DNA of 64,000 bases from Planctomycetota bacterium (GCA_029558835.1 JAKQDH010000143.1:110398-174397), one strand, 5' to 3'. Counted from the stretch's first letter, positions 36,632 through 46,186 are shown. Notes: generated by a model not told the origin, from the letters alone. Program-made: numbers and translations.

Positions 36632-37375
36632 ATGACCATACCACGCAGAGCGCTGGTGGGAATCACGGCGGCGGTGCTGGGTCTTGCCGGCTGCGCATCC
36701 AAGAACGAGGACATCCTGCAGTTCCTGCGGGAGCACGAGCACGAGGTGTCGGCCATCGAGTACCGCGTGGGCGTCCCCGACTCGGTGGAGGTCAGCGCTC
36801 CGCGGGCGCGCGAGATCGACGGGGTGACGCAGAGAATCCAACCGGATGGGAAGATCACGCTCCGCCTGCTGGGCGACGTGAAAGTGGTGGGGATGACGGC
36901 CAAGGAGATGGCCGCCAAGCTGCAGGTACTGCTAAGCCGGTATTACGTGGATCCGAAGGTCAGCGTGCGGGTGGTCGAGTACGCGAGCAAGAAGTACTAC
37001 GTGGCCGGGGTGCCGGACTCTCCGGGTCCCAAGGCGTATACGGGGCGGGACACGCTGATGGATGCCGCGTTGCGGGCGGGTTTGAACTTCAAGTGCTGGA
37101 CGAGCCAGACGAAGGTGATCCGTCCGGGGCCGACGCCTGAGGACGTCACGACGATCCGCGTGGACGTGGACCGGATGATCAAGACGGGCGACTGGAGCGG
37201 GAACATCCTGCTGGAGCCCAACGACGTGGTGTACATCCCGCCGACGCCACTGGCCTGGGCGGGGCTGCGGCTGCGGGAACTGCTGTTCCCGTTCACGCCG
37301 GTGCAGAACGTGTACCAGGGCCCGGCGGAGCTGATGCGAACCCAGGACAAGTATGACAACCGGGATGGAGACTGA
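36632..37375 (+). CDS. Second polysaccharide export lipoprotein (Wza-like)
   Basis: A 247-aa protein starting at ATG 36632, with a perfect lipobox LAGC at Cys21 after a short hydrophobic segment. A polysaccharide biosynthesis/export domain (about 40-130, key segment YRVGVPDSVEVSAP and IQPDGKITLRLLGDVKVVGM) is followed by one SLBB-like domain. It is less than half the size of the paralogue at 3545 and lacks the long linker. It is followed 248 bp later by a CpsD-like kinase, so this cluster has its own export/kinase pair. Confidence 0.9.
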   Translation: MTIPRRALVGITAAVLGLAGCASKNEDILQFLREHEHEVSAIEYRVGVPDSVEVSAPRAREIDGVTQRIQPDGKITLRLLGDVKVVGMTAKEMAAKLQVLLSRYYVDPKVSVRVVEYASKKYYVAGVPDSPGPKAYTGRDTLMDAALRAGLNFKCWTSQTKVIRPGPTPEDVTTIRVDVDRMIKTGDWSGNILLEPNDVVYIPPTPLAWAGLRLRELLFPFTPVQNVYQGPAELMRTQDKYDNRDGD

Positions 37376-37623
37376 ACGACCGTGCGCGATCGCGCGCCGA
37401 TCAGGGCAGCGCCGCACGGCGCGGGTTGCCCTTGACACTCGGTGTCAAGGGGAGCAAGCCCGCGGCTCGATAGCGGCGCCGAAGCGTGCCTGGTGACAGG
37501 GATGAGGGTGGGCGACGGTGCGACAGGCAGGGGCGGAGGTGAGCAGGCCGGGGCAAGAGTGAGTGAGCGATTTCCTCCGGTTCGGCCGAAGGTCCGGCTG
37601 AAGCGGCGGACGGGGTGAGCGTA

Positions 37624-38544
37624 ATGGGCAGGATAGCCGAGGCGCTCAAACGGGCGGAGACGGAGAGGCAGACGGCGACCCGGCCGGCGACGAGACGGGC
37701 CGATCGCCCGGTGGTGGACTTGCCGGCGCCGGGGGAGTCCGTTGCGCCGCCGGCCGAGGCGGTGCCGCCGGAGCCGGGGCAGGAGGTCGAACAGCCCGTA
37801 GCGCTGGTGGAAGGTCTCTGCGAGTCGCTGGTGCCCTGGCAGGACCGCAGTTCGCTGATCACGGAGCAGTATCGTTCGCTGCGGACCCGGCTGCTGAGTC
37901 AGAACCCGCTGTACGAACACCGCATCGTGGCCATCACCAGCGCGGTGCCGCGCGAGGGTAAGAGCGTCACGTCGCTCAACCTGGCCTGCATCCTGGCGGA
38001 GATTCGGCACCTGCGGGTGCTGGTGGTGGACGGCGACTTCCGGCGCAGCTCGCTGGCGGGGATGCTGAATCAACCGGAGGGACTGGGACTGGCGGACGTC
38101 CTGGCCGGGGATGCGAATTACGAGGAAGTGCTGCGTCCGACGCCGATACCGAACCTGATGTTCGTCCCGGCCGGCAAGACGCGCGGGCGGTCCGCTGCGG
38201 AGCTGCTGACGGCCGCCAGCGTCCGGCAGGTGTTCAAACGCATGCAGACCGATTTCCACTACACCATTGTGGACACTCCGCCGGCGACAACGGTTACCGA
38301 CGTGGGGATCATTGGCCAGATGACCTCGGGTGTCATGCTGGTCATTCGTCTGGGCTACACGCAGGAGCCGGCGGCCAAGAGTGCCACCCGGCTTCTCCAG
38401 GCGAACAACATACCGATTCTGGGCTGCGTGGTGATCGGACGCGATGCCCCCGGCGGGCGCTATGGATACGGGTACGGGTACGGCTACTACCGGTACTACC
38501 GTTACTACGATCACTACCGCAAGTACTATCAGGAGGAGAGCTAG
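37624..38544 (+). CDS. CpsD/CapB-like tyrosine kinase with Tyr-rich tail
   Basis: A 306-aa cytoplasmic ATPase starting at ATG 37624 (GTG 37615 is an alternative). The N-terminus GRIAEALKRAE is typical of the exopolysaccharide-associated group. Walker A lies in SAVPREGKS (106-114), Walker A' in VLVVDGDF (132-139) and Walker B in YTIVDTPP. The last 30 residues contain 13 tyrosines in GY, YY and RYY units, the expected autophosphorylation cluster. There is no Wzz/transmembrane domain, so it probably needs a separate membrane partner. It differs from the fused Wzc-like protein at 294. Confidence 0.92.
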   Translation: MGRIAEALKRAETERQTATRPATRRADRPVVDLPAPGESVAPPAEAVPPEPGQEVEQPVALVEGLCESLVPWQDRSSLITEQYRSLRTRLLSQNPLYEHRIVAITSAVPREGKSVTSLNLACILAEIRHLRVLVVDGDFRRSSLAGMLNQPEGLGLADVLAGDANYEEVLRPTPIPNLMFVPAGKTRGRSAAELLTAASVRQVFKRMQTDFHYTIVDTPPATTVTDVGIIGQMTSGVMLVIRLGYTQEPAAKSATRLLQANNIPILGCVVIGRDAPGGRYGYGYGYGYYRYYRYYDHYRKYYQEES

Positions 38545-38555
38545 GGGGAAGGCAA

Positions 38556-38604
38556 GAGAGATTGGCGATTGCCGATTGCCGATTGGCGATTGGCGATCGC
38601 CGAG
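38556..38604. repeat. Short tandem repeat of GATTGCC/GATTGGC units
   Basis: About five imperfect copies of an 8-base unit (GCGATTGG / CCGATTGC) lie in the gap between the kinase and glycosyltransferase genes. Such simple arrays are frequent in intergenic DNA of large planctomycete-like genomes. Confidence 0.7.
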
Positions 38605-38656
38605 GGGCGGGCTCCCGGCGCGGGGGCTGCGGGCCGCTGAATCGTCCTCGTTCTGA

Positions 38657-39952
38657 GTGTCGCCCCCCCCGGTGCGGACCCGGTCGGACGTGGCGTTACG
38701 GAGGGCGGTCGTGCTGAGAGACCGGGTCATCATCTGTCTGGCCAGCGCCTGGGACTACGACCCCACCAGCAAGCACCAGATCATGAGGCGTCTGGCGCGT
38801 CACAACGACATCGTCTGGGTCAACTACCACGGGACGCGCCGGCCGGGGGTGAACCTGCGGGACGCCCGAGCGGCCTGGTCGGCCTTGCGGCGGGCGCTGG
38901 GCGGCGTGCGGCGCGTCCATGACAGCATGGTGCAGGTGACGCCGCTGGTCATCCCCGGAACGCACGGCGGGCCGCTGCACCGCCTGCACGAGCAACTGCT
39001 GGTGACGCAGATTCGCCGGGCACTTCGTGGTCTGGCGAGTGCCGACCGCAAACCGGTGCAAGTGTGGTCCTTCGCCCCGGACGTCCCTTACCTGGTGGGG
39101 CGATTCGGCGAGGAATGCTTCGTCTATTACTGCGTGGACGAGTACAGCGAGTTCGAGGGCGTGGACCGCGAGCGGACGGCCGCGGCCGAGCAGGAACTGC
39201 TGCAGCGCGCGGATATCGTGGTCACGACCTCGGCCTTGTTGCAGGAGGGCAAGTGCCGGCTGCGGCCGGATGCCCACCTGGTGCGTCATGGAGTGGACTT
39301 CGAGCACTTCGCGGCGGCGTGGCGGCGGTCGCTGCCCCGCCCCGCGGACTTAAGCGGGATTCCGGAGCCGATCTTCGGGTTTTTCGGACTGATCCACCAC
39401 TGGGTGGATTGTGCGCTGCTGGCCGAGGTGGCGCGGTTGCGCCCGCAGTACTCGTTCGTGCTGCTGGGGGATGCCCAGGTGGACGTGTCGGCGCTGCGGG
39501 CGTTGCCCAACGTGCATCTGCTGGGGCGACGACCCTACAAGGAGTTGCCGGCGTATTGCCGGGCCTTCGCGGCCGGCATGCTGCTGTTCACGCAGACCGC
39601 GATGACCGCGCACGTCAATCCCATCAAGATGCTGGAGTACCTGGCGGCCGGGCTGGGCGTGATCTCGACGCCGCTACCGGAGGCCGAGCGTTACCGGGGC
39701 CCGATTCGCATCGTGGAGTCAGCCGGCGAGTTCGCGCGGGCCTGCGATGAGTTGCGGGCGGGCGGCGACCTGCGGCGTCGGGAGGAGATCAGCCGGCGCG
39801 TACAGACGGAGTCCTGGGAGTCCGTCGTAGAGCGACTCAGCCGCATCGTGCTGACCCAGCTTGGTCAGGCGCCGGTTGGCGCGGCGGCCGACACGTCCGT
39901 TTGCGCTGAAGCGTTCTCTCCCGCCCTTGCCGTGGCCGGCGCGACGGACTGA
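38657..39952 (+). CDS. Glycosyltransferase (GT4-like, exopolysaccharide)
   Basis: A 431-aa two-domain glycosyltransferase. Its N-terminal Rossmann domain reads IICLASAWDYDPTSKHQIMRRLA, the central linker has FVYYCVDEYSEFEG, and the C-terminal domain has VRHGVDFEHF, FGFFGLIHHWVD and the motif MTAHVNPIKMLEYLAAGLGVIST, the usual donor-sugar-binding signature. It would add a sugar to a lipid-linked glycan. It follows the CpsD-like gene by 112 bp. Translation may start at GTG 38657 or an internal codon; no strong ribosome-binding site was found. Confidence 0.88.
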   Translation: MSPPPVRTRSDVALRRAVVLRDRVIICLASAWDYDPTSKHQIMRRLARHNDIVWVNYHGTRRPGVNLRDARAAWSALRRALGGVRRVHDSMVQVTPLVIPGTHGGPLHRLHEQLLVTQIRRALRGLASADRKPVQVWSFAPDVPYLVGRFGEECFVYYCVDEYSEFEGVDRERTAAAEQELLQRADIVVTTSALLQEGKCRLRPDAHLVRHGVDFEHFAAAWRRSLPRPADLSGIPEPIFGFFGLIHHWVDCALLAEVARLRPQYSFVLLGDAQVDVSALRALPNVHLLGRRPYKELPAYCRAFAAGMLLFTQTAMTAHVNPIKMLEYLAAGLGVISTPLPEAERYRGPIRIVESAGEFARACDELRAGGDLRRREEISRRVQTESWESVVERLSRIVLTQLGQAPVGAAADTSVCAEAFSPALAVAGATD

Positions 39953-40145
39953 CGCGCCGCATGCCATGGGTGTCGATACGGGTGTGCTCGGCGTGGATGG
40001 GGGTTGCCTGGGGACGTTGAGAAGATCCCTCACGAAGCGTCTGATCAGCTCCACGCATAAGGGAAACCGACCACGAGGCCTGGGTGGCATGGCCAAACGC
40101 AGCGTCGTCATGCCTCTCCGCCGCGCGGCGCAGGCCCATGCGCAC

Positions 40146-41549
40146 TCATGTCGACTCAGGCGCAGCCGGTCCTGCTTTCTTGTGGCGTGGCACGCGCCGG
40201 CCCTGCTCGACCTGCTCATCGAACAGCTTGCGCGAGCGCAGCAGGTGGTGATAGTGCTGGGCGAAGCGGTGCGCCTCGTCGCGCACCTGCTGCAGCAGCC
40301 GCAGGGCCGCGTCGTTCCGCGCCAGACGCACCGGTGACGAACGCGCCTGAATGAACAACTCCTCCTCCCGCTTGGCCAATGAGATCACCATCGGCGGCCG
40401 CACGTTCATCAGCTCGAAAGCCTCCTGGGCGGCGTGCAACTGCCCCAGCCCGCCGTCGATCAGGATGACATCCGGGTACAGTTCCTCCCCCTCGGCCGCA
40501 TAGCGGTAGCGCCGCAGGACGACCTCGCGAATGGCCGCGTAGTCGTCCACGCCCTCGACCGTGCGAATCTGGAAGCGCCGATACCCACTCTTGAACGGCC
40601 GGCCATCGAGGAAACACACCAGCGCCCCTACGGTTTCCTGCCCCTGCAAGTGGGCGATATCGATACCTTCCAGGCTGCGCGGCGGAGCCTCCAGCCCGAG
40701 CAACTCGCCCAGCTTCTCCAGCCCCTCGGTGGGATCGACGTAGAACACCTCGGGTTGCACGTCCACCTGCGGATCACCGGAAAGCGACAGCGACTCGATC
40801 GACTTGATCTGGTCGCGCAGCCGGGCGGCCTCTTCGAAGCGCTGCTCGCCGGCCGCCTGCTCCATCTCCCGCGTAAGCTGGCGAATCAGCACGCTGCGTT
40901 TGGAAGCGAGCAGCTTGCGCAGGCGGGCGATGTCGCGGCGGTAGTCCTCCTTGCTGATCAGATCGGCGCACGGGGCCGTGCACTGGTTGATCGCGTGCAG
41001 GAGGCACGGCCGGAAGTAGCGGCGCGACTCGTCGTCCGCCCGGATCTCGAGCGTGCAGGTGCGGAACTTGAATGCCTTCTGCAGGGCGTTCACGGCGTCG
41101 CGCAGGGCGGCCGAGGCGAGGAACGGGCCGTACAGCTTGGTCCCCTTCAGCCGCGGCGCCCGCGTCAGGTACACACCGGGAAAGTCGTCGCCCGTGGTGA
41201 TCTCGAGGTAGGGGAAGGTCTTGTCGTCCTTGAGCTGGGCGTTGTGGGGCGGCTGGATGTCCTTGATGAGCCGGCTTTCCTTGAGCAGGGCGTCGACCTC
41301 CGTCTCGCATTCGAGGAAGTCGATGTCCGCGACGTTGGCGACCATGCGGCAGATGTCCGGCCCGCGGGTGTTGAGCAGGTCGGCCGAGGGCTGAAAGTAG
41401 CTGGCGACCCGGCTGCGCAGGTCCTTCGCCTTGCCGACGTAGAGCACCCGCCCCTCGCGGTCCTTCATCAGGTAGACGCCGGGTGCCTTCGGGAACTGGG
41501 CGATCCGCTCCCGCAGCGCCTGCACGCGTTGGTCATCGCTGGACGGCAT
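40146..41549 (-). CDS. uvrC: UvrC excinuclease subunit lacking the helix-hairpin-helix tail
   Basis: A 467-aa protein; standard UvrC is about 600 aa. The GIY-YIG nuclease domain is intact (APGVYLMKDREGRVLYVGKAKDLRSRV), as are the four-Cys iron-sulfur cluster region (CTLEI, RPCLLHAINQCTAPC), the UVR helix hairpin (FEEAARLRDQIKSIE), and the RNase H-like second nuclease (GIDIAHLQG, DVILIDGGLGQL, RDEAHRFA). It stops right after that domain, so the C-terminal (HhH)2 DNA-binding domain is missing. Incision chemistry should be retained. A TACAAT seven bases before the ATG suggests a leaderless transcript, but this is weak. Confidence 0.94.
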   Translation of the reverse strand: MPSSDDQRVQALRERIAQFPKAPGVYLMKDREGRVLYVGKAKDLRSRVASYFQPSADLLNTRGPDICRMVANVADIDFLECETEVDALLKESRLIKDIQPPHNAQLKDDKTFPYLEITTGDDFPGVYLTRAPRLKGTKLYGPFLASAALRDAVNALQKAFKFRTCTLEIRADDESRRYFRPCLLHAINQCTAPCADLISKEDYRRDIARLRKLLASKRSVLIRQLTREMEQAAGEQRFEEAARLRDQIKSIESLSLSGDPQVDVQPEVFYVDPTEGLEKLGELLGLEAPPRSLEGIDIAHLQGQETVGALVCFLDGRPFKSGYRRFQIRTVEGVDDYAAIREVVLRRYRYAAEGEELYPDVILIDGGLGQLHAAQEAFELMNVRPPMVISLAKREEELFIQARSSPVRLARNDAALRLLQQVRDEAHRFAQHYHHLLRSRKLFDEQVEQGRRVPRHKKAGPAAPEST

Positions 41550-41977
41550 ACACGGTATTGTAGCACGCGGCGGCCGCCGGGCCCCGTCGGCAGTGGCAGG
41601 CCGCTGAAGCAGTAGCGTCGGCCCCCCGCGGCCGACGTAGGAAGCCGCAACGCACCCGGCGGGTAGCCAGTTGTCAGTTCTCAGTTGTCAGTCGTCAACA
41701 GCGGCCGGGCCCGTCGCTCCCGCTCGGGTTCGGACGGAGCGTGGCACGGGCGTCCCGCCCGTGGTTAGCGAAGCACCCGTTTCCGCTCGGGCTCGGAAGG
41801 GCAACCACCCGCAGTGCCGCCCCGGCCCCTCGCCTTCCACCCAGGCCCGGTGCCCCCCCTCCATTCGCTACTCGCTATTCGCACTTCGCTATTCCCCGGC
41901 GGGCAAAGCCCGCCCTACTCCCCCCTCTTGCCTCTTGCCTCTTGCCTCTTGCCTTCCGCATCGGGTATGCTGCCCTC
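41550..41977. other. Intergenic region rich in simple repeats
   Basis: Short imperfect tandem arrays are stacked here: CAGTTGTCAGTTCTCAG units (about 41671-41698), TTCGCTA/CTATTCG units (about 41862-41896), a GGCGGGC/GCCCGCC hairpin (about 41897-41916) and four copies of TCTTGCC (about 41923-41955). No gene is supported. Confidence 0.6.
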
Positions 41978-42343
41978 GTGACCAGAATCACCGCGCCCCA
42001 ATTCGCCGTCGAGGCGGCCCGTATTGCCCAGGACCACAAGTGTGAGGACGTCGTCCTGCTGGACCTGCGCGGGATCAGCATGATCACGGACTACGTGGTG
42101 ATCTGCACGGGCACCTCGGACCGCCAGATGGCCACCGTGGCCGACCGGGTGACGGAGTATGGCCGGCGGGTGGGCGAGAAGCCCTTCGGCCTCTCCGGCT
42201 ACGGCGGCGACTCCTGGATCGTGCTCGACTTCATCGACGTGGTGATCCACGTCTTCTCGCGCAGCTCGCGCGAATACTACGACCTCGAACTCCTCTGGGG
42301 CGACGCCCCCCGCCTGCAATGGGCCCGGTCGGAGACGGCGTAG
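41978..42343 (+). CDS. rsfS: Ribosomal silencing factor RsfS
   Basis: A 121-aa protein that binds uL14 on the 50S subunit and blocks subunit joining in starvation. The core is canonical: CEDVVLLDLRGISMITDYVVICTGTSDRQ, then WIVLDFIDVVIHVFSRSSREYYDLELLWGDAPRL in family order. I start at GTG 41978, which begins TRITAPQFAVEAARIAQDH; there is no strong ribosome-binding site. Its last 43 bases plus downstream sequence are partly duplicated at 46187-46247, on the far side of the M4 peptidase gene. Confidence 0.93.
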   Translation: MTRITAPQFAVEAARIAQDHKCEDVVLLDLRGISMITDYVVICTGTSDRQMATVADRVTEYGRRVGEKPFGLSGYGGDSWIVLDFIDVVIHVFSRSSREYYDLELLWGDAPRLQWARSETA

Positions 42344-42468
42344 GGTGGGCATCGCCCACCGCGGTTTCCTCAGCCCTTGACTCAGCTATTCAGGTTGGGG
42401 AGAATCTGAGCGTCGCTTGCGACGTACGAAACCTTTCCGAACTCGTCGAGCAGAGAGGACAGTGTCAT

Positions 42469-45400
42469 ATGAACATCGACAGGTCAGTGGCTTTGGAAGT
42501 CGTTCAAGGGTGTCGCGCGACCCACGGCGCGATTGGGAACAGATCGGTGCTTCTGCTTGTCCTCGTATACGTAGCCCTCGAAACTCCTACGAGTTGGAGC
42601 GGCGCATACGGGGAGCCTCCCGACCTTGATTCCATGTGTGTCCAGACACAGGGCGCGGCACCGACCGTGACGGCGCCGGTCAACGCTCCCGACCAACCAA
42701 CCGACGCCCGGGCAAGGGAAATCGCTCTGCGTCTCAGAGAGCTTCTTGAAGCGGCACGCTCCACCCATGGAGGTGACGTCCAGGAGCACGGTGTCGGGCG
42801 GAAGGGCCAATCGCAGGCGCGCTCGACCCCCGAATCACGCGCCAGATCGAGCGCCAGCTCGTCTCATACGAGAAGCGTGTGGATCAGAGAACGCGCAGGT
42901 ACACCCAGGCAGGTGAAAATCCAGCAACCCGCGCGGGTACGATCGCGCGTGCGGGCGAACGGCGAAACCTTCTCCCCAGAAGAGACTGCGCGCGAGTTTC
43001 TGCGCGCCGAGCGCACCCTGTTCGCGCTTGCCGACCCGGACAAAGAACTGTCTGTGGCCCGGACAGATCGCGATGCGCTGGGGCGTACTCATGTGCGGTT
43101 CGCTCAGAGCTACCGAGGCGTCCCGGTATGGCCGGCCGACCTGATCGTACACCTCGACCCAGCGGGAAACGTAGACCTCGTCAACGGCGCCTATGTTGCG
43201 ACGCCGCGTGACCTGCCCAACCGGCCCGTGATCGACGCGCCGAAAGCTCAGGAAATCGCCCGCGCTGCGGTCCCCTTTGCCGCTGAGGCTTCCGCTGAAG
43301 ACCCGACGCTCATCGTGTACGCTCCCGGTGATCGTCCTTGTCGCCTTGCGTGGAAGGTCGAGGTCTCCGCCCCGGAGAGGGCGCAGTGGCGGGTGATCGT
43401 GGACGGACTAACCGGAATCGTGCTACTGGCCTACGATCTTGTCCCGACTGCTGTTGTCGCCACTTCCGCCGTCGATCTAGGCGGGAACCTGCGTTCCTTC
43501 AACGTGTGGGAGCAAGACGGCGTCTACTATATGGTAGATGCCGCCAAGTCGATGTTCGACGCGGGCTCCGACCCTTTGCCCTTCGACCCCACGGTCGGCG
43601 CGGTCTACGTTGGCGCATACGAGAACGGGTCGCCCGACGTGCCAAGTAGCCCAAGCGCGTCTGCGTGGGATTCAGATGTCGTGAGTTTGGGCTTTGCTCT
43701 CTCCGAAACATACGACTACTTTCTCGAGCGCCATGAACGCGCATCCCTCAACGGAGAGGGTGGGTCTATCCTTGCCGTTGCCAGAGACCCGCGCCGCCCC
43801 AACAACGCGTGCTGGTCTCCCGGTGAGAACGTGGCCTACTTTGGTAGCGGCTTTGTGGGCTCGCTTGATGTAGTCGCGCACGAACTGACGCACGGGGTGA
43901 CGACGTATACGGCGAACCTGGAGTACTATGCGGAGTCGGGCGCGCTCAATGAAGCATTCTCCGATATCTTCGGCGAGATGGTTGAGGCCCGCACGTACGG
44001 TGCTCCTGACTGGGTGACAGGAGGCGGGCTTACGCCGGCCCTGCGCGACCACGCCAACCCGTCACGCCTCGAGTACGAAACTAATCTCCCCTACCCCTCC
44101 ACTGCAAGCGAGATGCGGTTGGGGCCCGTCTCGGAGGATTATGATTACGGTGGTGTGCACTACAACAGTACGGTCATCAGCCACGCGTTTTACCTGCTGG
44201 CGGCAGGGCTGCCAGACGCGATAGGAACGGCGGACGCCGAGAGGATCTTCTATCGGGCGCTGACAACGCACCTCGTCGCCAATTCGCAGTTCGTTGACTG
44301 CCGGCTCCAGTGTGTGCAGGCAGCGGAGGAGTTGTTCGGGGCGGGCTCGGTCCAGGTTCAGAAGGTGGCGGAGGCTTTCGATGCTGTTGAGGTGGTCGAG
44401 GCCCCAGCGACGTCGATTCCACCGGGGTTCGCCCCCGTGTCCGGGCCGGACGCCACGCTCTTCCTGTACCGAAGCTCGTTGAGCGGGGTGGTTTGGCTGG
44501 CGCGGCGCGAAGAAGCGCTTGGGGACGGCTCGATGGGTACGCCACTGGTAATAGACGCCCCGGTTTCGCGACCTTCGATCAGCGGTGACGGCACCTGGGC
44601 GGTCTACATCGACATCTTGAACGATGTGTGCGTGATCCCAACCGATGGGAGTGAATCCTCGTCCTGCTTGGGGGACCCTGGAACAGCCTCCTCGATCGCA
44701 GTGTCGCCCGACAACGAACTTGCCGCATTCGTACTTCTCGACGCGGCGGGGCAACCGGAGAACGCGATTAGAGTTGCCAATCTGACCACGTCTGACGTGG
44801 AGACGTTCACGTTACAGGCCCCGACATTCGATGGTGGGGAGCTCGACACCGTGCAGTATGCGCGCGGGCTGGACTTCACGCCTGACGGGCGCTTCCTCGT
44901 GTACGACGCTTTGACGACAATCGACCTCGGCGGCGGCATGACTTACGGAGCTTGGGCGATCTACTCGCTCGACGTAGAGAGCGGCGCGATCCAACTGCTC
45001 CTTCCACCCCTGGTGGGTTACGATTTCGCATGGCCATCGCTGAGCAACACCAGCGACAGGTACGTCACCTTTGAGGCCGACGAGGTTCTTTCGGGGTGGT
45101 CGTACGTCGGGGTGTACGACCGGTATAACACCTTGCACAGCGGGCTTGTCGTCGGTCCCGGACACCCGGGATGGCCGTGCTTCACTGGTGACGATACCGC
45201 AATCGTCTACTCGGACCTAGACCTGTCGGCATTTACCGGGTCTTCCCTGTTCAGACAAGCACTCGCGGAGGATACCGTCACGCCGGATGGCGATCCAGAG
45301 TTGTGGCTGTCCGACGCCGAACTCGGCGTCGTGTACCGGCGAGGCGAGTACACTGGTCCGCCCGCGGACGCAGATGTTGACGGTGTCCCCGATGAAACGG

Positions 45401-45960
45401 ATAACTGCCGCGAAGCTCTGAACCCTGACCAGCGCGACGACGACGAAGATGGCGTGGGGAATGTGTGCGACGAGTGTCCGCAGGACCCCGACAAGGTCGC
45501 CCCCGGGGAATGCGACTGCGGTGTGCCGGACATCGATTCCGACGGGGACGGAACATTGGATTGCACGGACGAATGCCCGGACGATCCGCAGAAACAGGAA
45601 CCGGGGCAGTGTGGTTGCGGCGTGGCGGACGTGGACTCCGATAGGGACGGGGTACCCGACTGCGTGGACGAGTGTCCCGACGACCCGCAAAAGCAGAATC
45701 CTGGCCAGTGCGGTTGCGGCGTGGCGGACGTCGATTCGGACGACGATGGTATTGCGGATTGTGTGGACAACTGCCCGACGACGGCTAACGCCAACCAGGC
45801 CGACGCTGACGCCGACGGCGTTGGAGACGCGTGCGAGCCGCCTCCCCCGACACCTTCCGGAGGTGGGTGTGGCGCAGGCATCGCTACGGTGATGTTGCCC
45901 GGCGTCATGGGGGTATGCTGCCTGAGCCGTCTCAGCATGCGCCGAAGAAGGACTCCGTAA
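42469..45960 (+). CDS. Large secreted thermolysin-family (M4) metallopeptidase with propeller and calcium repeats
   Basis: A 1163-aa protein starting at ATG 42469 with AGAGAGGA upstream. A signal peptide (NRSVLLLVLVYVALETPTSWSGA) is followed by a long propeptide (FTP-like, to about 340). The M4 domain has HELTH at 471-475, the third zinc ligand Glu495 in ALNEAFSDIFGE and the proton-donor VHYNS. Next comes a beta-propeller-like segment (about 670-960) with WAVYIDILND and LDFTPDGRFLVYD blades. Then thrombospondin type-3 calcium repeats appear (DSDGDGTLDCTDECP and kin, about 975-1125). The end is GGGCGAG, a hydrophobic stretch and RRRR, resembling a tripartite C-terminal sorting signal. The gene is bracketed by duplicated fragments of rsfS and of the exonuclease gene. 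Confidence 0.92.
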   Translation: MNIDRSVALEVVQGCRATHGAIGNRSVLLLVLVYVALETPTSWSGAYGEPPDLDSMCVQTQGAAPTVTAPVNAPDQPTDARAREIALRLRELLEAARSTHGGDVQEHGVGRKGQSQARSTPESRARSSASSSHTRSVWIRERAGTPRQVKIQQPARVRSRVRANGETFSPEETAREFLRAERTLFALADPDKELSVARTDRDALGRTHVRFAQSYRGVPVWPADLIVHLDPAGNVDLVNGAYVATPRDLPNRPVIDAPKAQEIARAAVPFAAEASAEDPTLIVYAPGDRPCRLAWKVEVSAPERAQWRVIVDGLTGIVLLAYDLVPTAVVATSAVDLGGNLRSFNVWEQDGVYYMVDAAKSMFDAGSDPLPFDPTVGAVYVGAYENGSPDVPSSPSASAWDSDVVSLGFALSETYDYFLERHERASLNGEGGSILAVARDPRRPNNACWSPGENVAYFGSGFVGSLDVVAHELTHGVTTYTANLEYYAESGALNEAFSDIFGEMVEARTYGAPDWVTGGGLTPALRDHANPSRLEYETNLPYPSTASEMRLGPVSEDYDYGGVHYNSTVISHAFYLLAAGLPDAIGTADAERIFYRALTTHLVANSQFVDCRLQCVQAAEELFGAGSVQVQKVAEAFDAVEVVEAPATSIPPGFAPVSGPDATLFLYRSSLSGVVWLARREEALGDGSMGTPLVIDAPVSRPSISGDGTWAVYIDILNDVCVIPTDGSESSSCLGDPGTASSIAVSPDNELAAFVLLDAAGQPENAIRVANLTTSDVETFTLQAPTFDGGELDTVQYARGLDFTPDGRFLVYDALTTIDLGGGMTYGAWAIYSLDVESGAIQLLLPPLVGYDFAWPSLSNTSDRYVTFEADEVLSGWSYVGVYDRYNTLHSGLVVGPGHPGWPCFTGDDTAIVYSDLDLSAFTGSSLFRQALAEDTVTPDGDPELWLSDAELGVVYRRGEYTGPPADADVDGVPDETDNCREALNPDQRDDDEDGVGNVCDECPQDPDKVAPGECDCGVPDIDSDGDGTLDCTDECPDDPQKQEPGQCGCGVADVDSDRDGVPDCVDECPDDPQKQNPGQCGCGVADVDSDDDGIADCVDNCPTTANANQADADADGVGDACEPPPPTPSGGGCGAGIATVMLPGVMGVCCLSRLSMRRRRTP

Positions 45961-45981
45961 GGGCGGGGGCGTGCTGCTGCT

Positions 45982-46186
45982 CTATTGCACCAGCCAGCCT
46001 GTGAACTTCTCCTGCGGCAGCGGGCTGGTCATCCAGGACTGATCCGGCAGCGGGTCGCGCAGGCAGTCCTCGACGGTGCGCAGGCGCGGGACGGGGACCG
46101 TGGAACGCTTGCCGCGTTGCGTGACCCAGGCGATCTCGTGGCGGCGCTCGATGGCCGCGACGATCTCGATGGTCATCCGCGCGACG
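45982..46186 (-). pseudogene. 3' fragment of the DEDD exonuclease gene
   Basis: The reading frame ending at 45982 encodes about 67 residues (TIEIVAAIERRHEIAWVTQR start of the block, then TVPVPRLRTVEDCLRDPLPDQSW) nearly identical to the C-terminus of the intact exonuclease encoded at 48659-49357. The catalytic N-terminus is missing. It is a partial duplicate. Confidence 0.88.

Noticed and set aside
41671..41955. CRISPR array
   Set aside because: The repeats are 7-17-base simple tandem units with no spacers of constant length and no cas genes nearby.
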